A DNA stretch of 48,425 nucleotides, from assembly GCF_028330765.1 (NCBI RefSeq), contig NZ_JAQMTY010000027.1:1-48425 (forward strand). Reading direction: 5' to 3'. This DNA comes from Spirulina subsalsa CS-330 (lineage in GTDB: Bacteria > Cyanobacteriota > Cyanobacteriia > Cyanobacteriales > Spirulinaceae). Shown piece after piece: positions 44,604-48,425 of the stretch. Numbering within the stretch: position 1 is the first letter of the stretch; the number at the start of each line of letters is the position of its first letter. The translations under genes and the position numbers were made by a program. The notes under the pieces were generated by a model. The model saw only the letters and a list, made by a program, of their open reading frames with translations, searched no databases and was not told the DNA's origin.

Positions 44604-45555
44604 TCCACAGGGTCTCCAAAATGGTGACGGGGGCGATGTCGGCGATCGCATCACTGGGGGATTGAATCGCGATCGCTTGGTCACTTTGCGGCAGGAGTTT
44701 CGCCGCGTCCGTGGGCCCAAAGAGGGCGATCGTATAGGTTCCCACCGCCACCGAAAGGTGCATCGGCGCACTATCGGTACAGAGCATCAGGTTCGCCCCA
44801 GCAATCATCGCCGCGAGTTTCCCGATGTCCGGCGGTGTGGTCACCCGCAGATCCCCCGTCCCTTGAATCATGTCCTGAACCCATTGCCCATCATCGGGGC
44901 CTTGGAGCAGGACGATCGGCACATTGGGCTGTTTGGCTTGGATGTCTTGGACGACGTTGAGCCACTGCTGCACCGGATAAATTTTGTTAATGCCTTTGGT
45001 GAGGGCTAATTGGCTCGATCCACCGTGGATCATGATGTAGCCACTGTCTTTAAGGTCGAGGCGCTGTTGCTCTGCTTCGGCCCAGTCAATATCAGTTTTG
45101 GGCACAGCGACGCTCAGGGGCGGACAGGGGCTTTGGAGGCCGAACCCTTGGACGAGGTCGTGATACATCAAGGCCGCGTATTGCTCCGGTTTGAGGGGAA
45201 CGGTATCGGTGAGAAACCACGATTTGTCACTGTGGTAGCCGACCCGTTTCGGGATGCCGTTGAGCCAGAGCAACACGCCCACCGCAAGCCGTTGGCCGAG
45301 GGCTAGGGCGGCATCGTATTCGCGATCGCGGATAATTCCGAGCAAATTGAGGTAGTCTGCTAGGCCATTCCGGTCTTTGTAGTCAAACAGCAAGACATCA
45401 TGCACCGAGGGACAGACCCGATAGGCTGATTTGGAGCGAGGCTCTACCAACACATCGATCTCCGCGTTGGGGTAGGCTTGCTTGAGGGTCGCCAAGGTGG
45501 GAAAAAACAGGATTTGGTCGCCAATTCCACCAGGAACGAGGGCTAATATTCGCAT
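44596..45555 (-). CDS. Glycosyltransferase family 9 (heptosyltransferase-like)
   Basis: A 319-residue protein from ATG at 45555 (MRILALVPGGIGDQILFFPTL), with GTGGAG just upstream. It has the GT-B fold signature of ADP-heptose:LPS heptosyltransferases: the GGIGD loop at the N-terminus and LCTDSAPMHLSVAVGTYTIALFGPTD near residue 260. It is translationally coupled to the GmhB-like phosphatase by an 8-bp overlap, so the two likely act in the same surface-glycan pathway. Donor and acceptor are not known. Confidence 0.88.
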   Translation of the reverse strand: MRILALVPGGIGDQILFFPTLATLKQAYPNAEIDVLVEPRSKSAYRVCPSVHDVLLFDYKDRNGLADYLNLLGIIRDREYDAALALGQRLAVGVLLWLNGIPKRVGYHSDKSWFLTDTVPLKPEQYAALMYHDLVQGFGLQSPCPPLSVAVPKTDIDWAEAEQQRLDLKDSGYIMIHGGSSQLALTKGINKIYPVQQWLNVVQDIQAKQPNVPIVLLQGPDDGQWVQDMIQGTGDLRVTTPPDIGKLAAMIAGANLMLCTDSAPMHLSVAVGTYTIALFGPTDAAKLLPQSDQAIAIQSPSDAIADIAPVTILETLWSA

Positions 45556-45755
45556 CTCCACTAAACCGCGCGTATGGGATCGAGTTCAATTTTAACCAAA
45601 AATGTCCCCATTCAACGCGAACCGCCCATCCTCATTGATATTAGTCTTAATATCGGTGTCATTGGCCGTCCTGACTTCCTGGCGAGGCGCGATCGCCAGG
45701 AATTGAACGCAAAATGATAGACTCTTAGACGCATTCAGACCTGTGGAAACACCCT

Positions 45756-46439
45756 ATGCATCTTTTGATTCCGGCTGCTGGCTTGGGTAAGCGAATGGGG
45801 GGCGATCGCAATAAACTCCTCCTCACCCTGTCCCAAAAACCCCTTCTCGCCTGGACTCTCCAAGCCGTCGAACAATCTGAACAAATCACCTGGATCGGCT
45901 TGATTGGCCAGCCCCACGACTTCCCCGCCTTTGAGCAAATCCTCGCGGATCTCTACCTCACCAAGCCCGTCCACCTGATCGAAGGCGGCGACACCCGCCA
46001 AGCCTCGGTCTACAACGGCCTCCAAGCCTTGCCAGCATCGGCGCAATGGGTCTTGATTCACGATGGGGCGCGGTGTTTGGCTACGCCGGCCTTGTTCGAT
46101 CGCTGTGCGATCGCCCTGCGCACCTGCCCCGGTCTGATCGCCGCCATCCCCGTCAAAGACACGATCAAAATCGTCAACGCTACCCAGCAGGTCACCCACA
46201 CCCCCGACCGCAGCACCCTCTGGGCGGCCCAAACCCCCCAAGGCTTCGCCGTCGCCACCCTCAAAGCCTGCCACGATCGCGGCAAATCCCTCGGCTGGGA
46301 AGTCACCGATGATGCGGCTCTGTTTGAACAATGCGATCTACCCGTGCAAATCGTGCCAGGGGAAGAAAGTAACCTCAAAATCACTACCCCGATGGACTTA
46401 GCGATCGCCGAATTCATCCTCCAACACCGGCAGTCCTAA
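45756..46439 (+). CDS. ispD: 2-C-methyl-D-erythritol 4-phosphate cytidylyltransferase
   Basis: IspD makes CDP-methylerythritol in the MEP isoprenoid pathway that supplies carotenoids, phytol and quinones. The 227-residue protein has the CTP-binding AAGLGKRMGGDRNK loop, GGDTRQASVYNGL, VLIHDGARC, PVKDTIK, LWAAQTPQGF, TDDAALF and the final NLKITTPMDL. It is a single gene; the promoter region (45556-45755) is shared with the divergent glycosyltransferase. Confidence 0.96.
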   Translation: MHLLIPAAGLGKRMGGDRNKLLLTLSQKPLLAWTLQAVEQSEQITWIGLIGQPHDFPAFEQILADLYLTKPVHLIEGGDTRQASVYNGLQALPASAQWVLIHDGARCLATPALFDRCAIALRTCPGLIAAIPVKDTIKIVNATQQVTHTPDRSTLWAAQTPQGFAVATLKACHDRGKSLGWEVTDDAALFEQCDLPVQIVPGEESNLKITTPMDLAIAEFILQHRQS

Positions 46440-46502
46440 CCCCCCATTTCCCCCGCCGCTGATCGCACTAGTCGAAGAGATTAGGACAAGGGTATGTCTC
46501 GA

Positions 46503-46534
46503 AACAAGGGGCTTAAGCCCCTTGCCTGTCCTAA
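46503..46534. repeat. AAGGGGCTTAAGCCCCTT palindromic repeat, reverse copy
   Basis: The CTTAAG-centred palindrome at 46505-46524 is followed by CCTGTCCTAA, the reverse complement of the string seen at 1657. It could act as a terminator for ispD. A degenerate copy follows at 46752-46770. The gap to psbZ (46440-46956) otherwise shows no gene; an ATG-rich stretch at 46884 is not conserved coding sequence. Confidence 0.82.
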
Positions 46535-46751
46535 CGATTTCGACCACCCCTTGCCTAGAGAAGGAAGCCCAGCCAAGGCCGCCCCGCGTCTCCCCTGCGC
46601 CCCTTAACCCCTTCCCAGAATGGTCACGATTTGATAGCGTACTAAACAGGACTTTTTTAATGCACCTGTCACAAAAAAAAGACTGATATTATTTTTTGAT
46701 CATCAGGACATCGCAATCTCATTTCCTTGCGGAACGCTCAACCCTGAGCAA

Positions 46752-46770
46752 CAAGGGGCTTAACCCCCTG
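46752..46770. repeat. Degenerate AAGGGGCTTAA repeat
   Basis: CAAGGGGCTTAACCCCCTG is the same palindrome with changes in the right arm. It lies 186 bp before psbZ. Confidence 0.6.
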
Positions 46771-46956
46771 ATCGATTCCAATCTTTGAAGTGGGAGCGCG
46801 ATCCATGGGCAAGACGTAGCCCATTGGGTGAGGTGAACCCTGGCCGAGTCCCGTCCGGCATCACCGCTTAAACCCAAAATTCCATGTTATGCAACAGGGA
46901 AAACGTCACCGGCATTCTTAACCTCAATCCATTGCTGTACTGGGAGATCTCAACTC

Positions 46957-47145
46957 ATGGCTATCCTGTTCCAATTTGCCTTACTCGCCTTAGTCGCTCT
47001 GTCTTTCCTGATGGTTGTCGGCGTTCCCGTCGCCTATGCCACCCCCCAAAACTGGGATCAATCCAAACAGTTGATCTATCTCAGTTCCGGTCTGTGGCTG
47101 ATCTTGGTGGTTGTCGTGGGTGTTCTTAACTTTTTTGTGGTGTAG
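46957..47145 (+). CDS. psbZ: Photosystem II protein PsbZ (Ycf9)
   Basis: A 62-residue membrane protein with two transmembrane helices ([24 protein letters not shown] and [24 protein letters not shown]) joined by the short loop [12 protein letters not shown], which is diagnostic of PsbZ. It belongs to the photosystem II core periphery near CP43. GGGAG lies 11 bases before the ATG. ribH follows on the same strand 104 bp later. Confidence 0.96.
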   Translation: MAILFQFALLALVALSFLMVVGVPVAYATPQNWDQSKQLIYLSSGLWLILVVVVGVLNFFVV

Positions 47146-47249
47146 TTGATTCCCCCGATTGATTGCCCCGCAGCAGGAAGAGGTGATGCCTGATCGTTCA
47201 TTTCTTCCTGCTCTGTCATCTCTATTTACTGTTCCTTTACTCAAAGTTC

Positions 47250-47789
47250 ATGGCTGTATTTGAAGGCAACTTTACAACGGAGCCGGGTTCGCTCCGCATT
47301 GCGATCGTGATTGGTCGCTTTAACGATATGGTGACCAGTAAACTGCTGGCCGGTTGCCAAGACTGTCTTCAGCGTCACGGCGTTGATGCGAATCCCCACG
47401 GCTCAGAAACGGATTATTTTTGGGTGCCGGGGAGTTTTGAGATTGCGATGGTGGCGCGTCAGGTGGCAGCGTCGCGGCGTTACCATGCGGTGATTTGCCT
47501 GGGGGCGGTGATTCGGGGCGATACGCCGCATTTTGACTATGTGGCGGGGGAAGCGGCGAAGGGGATCGCGGCGGCTAGTTTTCAAACGGGTGTGCCGGTT
47601 ATTTTTGGCATTCTCACGACGGATACGATGCCCCAAGCGTTGGAACGGGCTGGGATTAAGAGTAATTTAGGCTGGAACTACGCGATGAGTGCGCTGGAGA
47701 TGGCAAGTTTGATGCGTCAAATTCAGCAGAATGGCGCGGGGTTTGAGTTGCCGACGGCGTTGCCAGTGGCGGCGACGGATGTGGTTTAG
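47250..47789 (+). CDS. ribH: 6,7-dimethyl-8-ribityllumazine synthase
   Basis: RibH condenses 5-amino-6-ribitylaminouracil with 3,4-dihydroxy-2-butanone 4-phosphate, the step before riboflavin. The 179-residue protein has the active-site segments [52 protein letters not shown] with the catalytic His, [21 protein letters not shown] and the C-terminal [17 protein letters not shown]. It lies downstream of psbZ and may be partly cotranscribed. Confidence 0.96.
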   Translation: MAVFEGNFTTEPGSLRIAIVIGRFNDMVTSKLLAGCQDCLQRHGVDANPHGSETDYFWVPGSFEIAMVARQVAASRRYHAVICLGAVIRGDTPHFDYVAGEAAKGIAAASFQTGVPVIFGILTTDTMPQALERAGIKSNLGWNYAMSALEMASLMRQIQQNGAGFELPTALPVAATDVV

Positions 47790-47841
47790 GTCTGTGGGGG
47801 GCTGATGGGTTGAGGGTTATCAACTTTTTTGAGTTTCTATC

Positions 47842-47870
47842 TTGACATTCGCTCCGATTTTTTCCATACT
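47842..47870 (+). promoter_or_regulatory. Sigma70-type promoter of tRNA-Gly
   Basis: TTGACA at 47842-47847 and CATACT at 47865-47870 have a 17-bp spacer. The tRNA begins 26 bases after the -10 box. Confidence 0.75.
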
Positions 47871-47895
47871 GGTAAAAGTCTGAATTAAATAAATT

Positions 47896-47967
47896 GCGGG
47901 TATAGCTCAGTGGTAGAGCGTCACCTTGCCAAGGTGAATGTCGCGCGTTCGAATCGCGTTACCCGCT
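47896..47967 (+). tRNA. tRNA-Gly (anticodon GCC)
   Basis: A complete 72-nt cloverleaf: acceptor GCGGGTA/TACCCGC, D arm GCTCAGTGGTAGAGC, anticodon arm CACCTTGCCAAGGTG with GCC, T arm CGCGCGTTCGAATCGCG, discriminator T. CCA is not encoded. Confidence 0.97.
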
Positions 47968-47979
47968 TAAGATCAAAAG

Positions 47980-48004
47980 GAGAGCTAACGAGGCTCTCTT
48001 TTTT
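47980..48004 (+). terminator. Intrinsic terminator after tRNA-Gly
   Basis: GAGAGC (47980-47985) pairs with GCTCTC (47993-47998) and is followed by T6, 13 bases after the tRNA. Confidence 0.85.
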
Positions 48005-48128
48005 AGTATGATGCGATCGCAGTCGCATTCAGGTTCAGGGGGACTGCGGACGTTATTTCCCACGGAAGACAGTACAGTGAAGGAACTGGGGGAAATTGGC
48101 TAGGTCGTATGAATCAAGATCGTTATCG

Positions 48129-48155
48129 AAAAACGGGGTCTAAGACCCCGTTTTT
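48129..48155. terminator. Strong intrinsic terminator in the ORF-free region after tRNA-Gly
   Basis: A perfect 12-bp stem AAAAACGGGGTC/GACCCCGTTTTT around TAA, with U runs on both strands. It lies 125 bp after the tRNA terminator, so either a short RNA is transcribed between the two or it serves a gene beyond the right edge on the minus strand. Confidence 0.85.
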
Positions 48156-48173
48156 CTAGGACGGCTTTTGGTG

Positions 48174-48408
48174 GGTTGTCTATTGATACCTACATCTGCT
48201 ACTGTTTTCAGGAACAGGAAAAGGTAAACAACCTGTCTAAAAACCTAGTTGTCTAACGGCAGAACACTGAACCTTGACAATTGAATCTATGCGGTTCTGC
48301 TGCACAGTTCTAGTTTTCCCCAGCAGTGGGTAAAAGATTCATGGGAGCTAGACAACCAGTTTTTGAAACAAATTGTTTCAGTTCAAAAAAGGACTCGCAG
48401 TAATGCGA
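48174..48408 (+). ncRNA. Candidate structured RNA, identity unknown, at the right edge
   Basis: The stretch has no open frame of note but a chain of nested inverted repeats. GGTTGT plus TACCT (48174-48191) pair with AGGTA plus ACAACC (48222-48233), enclosing CTGTT/AACAG. A helix of 6 plus 8 pairs (48239-48255 with 48349-48364) closes a multi-branch that holds GCAGAAC/GTTCTGC (48259-48265, 48294-48300) and TTTTCCC/GGG-AAAA (48314-48335). TGAAAC/GTTTCA follows, and TCGCA/TGCGA (48395-48408) is capped by a GTAA tetraloop of GNRA type on the plus strand. It may continue past the window. Class is unknown; strand is inferred from the GNRA loop. Confidence 0.45.
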
Positions 48409-48425
48409 ATAGGGTAGGGCATACC

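Noticed and set aside
46884..47129. 81-codon frame overlapping psbZ in another frame
   Set aside because: psbZ is a clear family match; the overlapping frame is Arg/Cys-rich without any support.
48040..48090. Glutamine (glnA) riboswitch
   Set aside because: ACGGAAG and GAAGGAAC are present in order, but the P2 helix and the TAGG/CC helix are not convincing and no downstream gene is visible, so it is not called as a feature.
48361..48425. Start of a CRISPR array or type V-K CAST near the tRNA
   Set aside because: The GTTTCAGTTC string looks slightly repeat-like, but only one copy exists in the window, there is no spacer periodicity, and no Tn7-type end was recognised.

Overview
The window is a stretch of cyanobacterial chromosome. 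The HIP1 palindrome GCGATCGC recurs throughout. Several genes are typical of oxygenic phototrophs: plastocyanin (petE), PsbZ, a Ycf66-type protein, a PAP/fibrillin protein, a DUF3134 protein, an EGY-like site-2 protease and an SLH-domain envelope protein. Genus and species cannot be fixed from the sequence alone.

Layout. 0-13 kb: 3' part of an SLH protein, a secreted Arg/Pro/Asp-rich protein, mraY, DUF3134, fibrillin, petE, a cluster of three TA-flanked miniature elements, mutS, an outer-membrane barrel, a ferrochelatase-like protein with a His-rich tail, an alpha/beta hydrolase, and two tandem paralogues of unknown function separated by a 223-bp MITE; then a TerB protein. 13.1-14.6 kb: a tnpB-only IS200/IS605-type element. 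14.6-22.6 kb: aminopeptidase P, an SPFH protein, a sugar-type MFS transporter, then a three-gene minus-strand operon (tyrosine-autokinase-type polysaccharide co-polymerase, small secreted protein, Ycf66). 22.9-27 kb: an NCS1 (CodB-like) permease behind a structured leader, and two convergent REC-GGDEF diguanylate cyclases flanking an IS630 remnant. 27.8-32.6 kb: putA, then an AT-rich island with an RX4H (HEPN-like) protein and a VapBC-type pair. 32.6-38.5 kb: murE, a glutaredoxin-like protein, an M50 protease, a degenerate metallo-beta-lactamase-fold protein, and thiC under a TPP riboswitch. 38.7-43.9 kb: a signalling operon (PAS histidine kinase, REC-histidine kinase, pentapeptide-repeat membrane protein). 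44-48.4 kb: gmhB-like phosphatase overlapping a family-9 glycosyltransferase, ispD, psbZ, ribH, tRNA-Gly(GCC), and at the right edge an ORF-free, strongly base-paired stretch that looks like an unidentified structured RNA.

How the genes fit together. Most of the window is housekeeping: peptidoglycan precursors (mraY, murE), isoprenoid, riboflavin and thiamine synthesis (ispD, ribH, thiC), DNA repair (mutS), proline catabolism (putA) and photosynthetic electron transport (petE, psbZ). Envelope and exopolysaccharide functions (SLH, beta-barrel, tyrosine autokinase, GT9 with GmhB-like phosphatase) and signalling (two diguanylate cyclases, two kinases) form a second layer. Mobile DNA is the third: a tnpB element, an IS630 remnant related to 123-bp MITEs, a separate MITE with 17-bp inverted ends and a 9-bp target duplication, and several dispersed palindromic repeats. 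The least explained items are the right-edge structured RNA, the leader of the NCS1 permease, the MITE-split paralogue pair and the HEPN-like island. All coordinates and motifs were read by eye; no database search or folding program was run.
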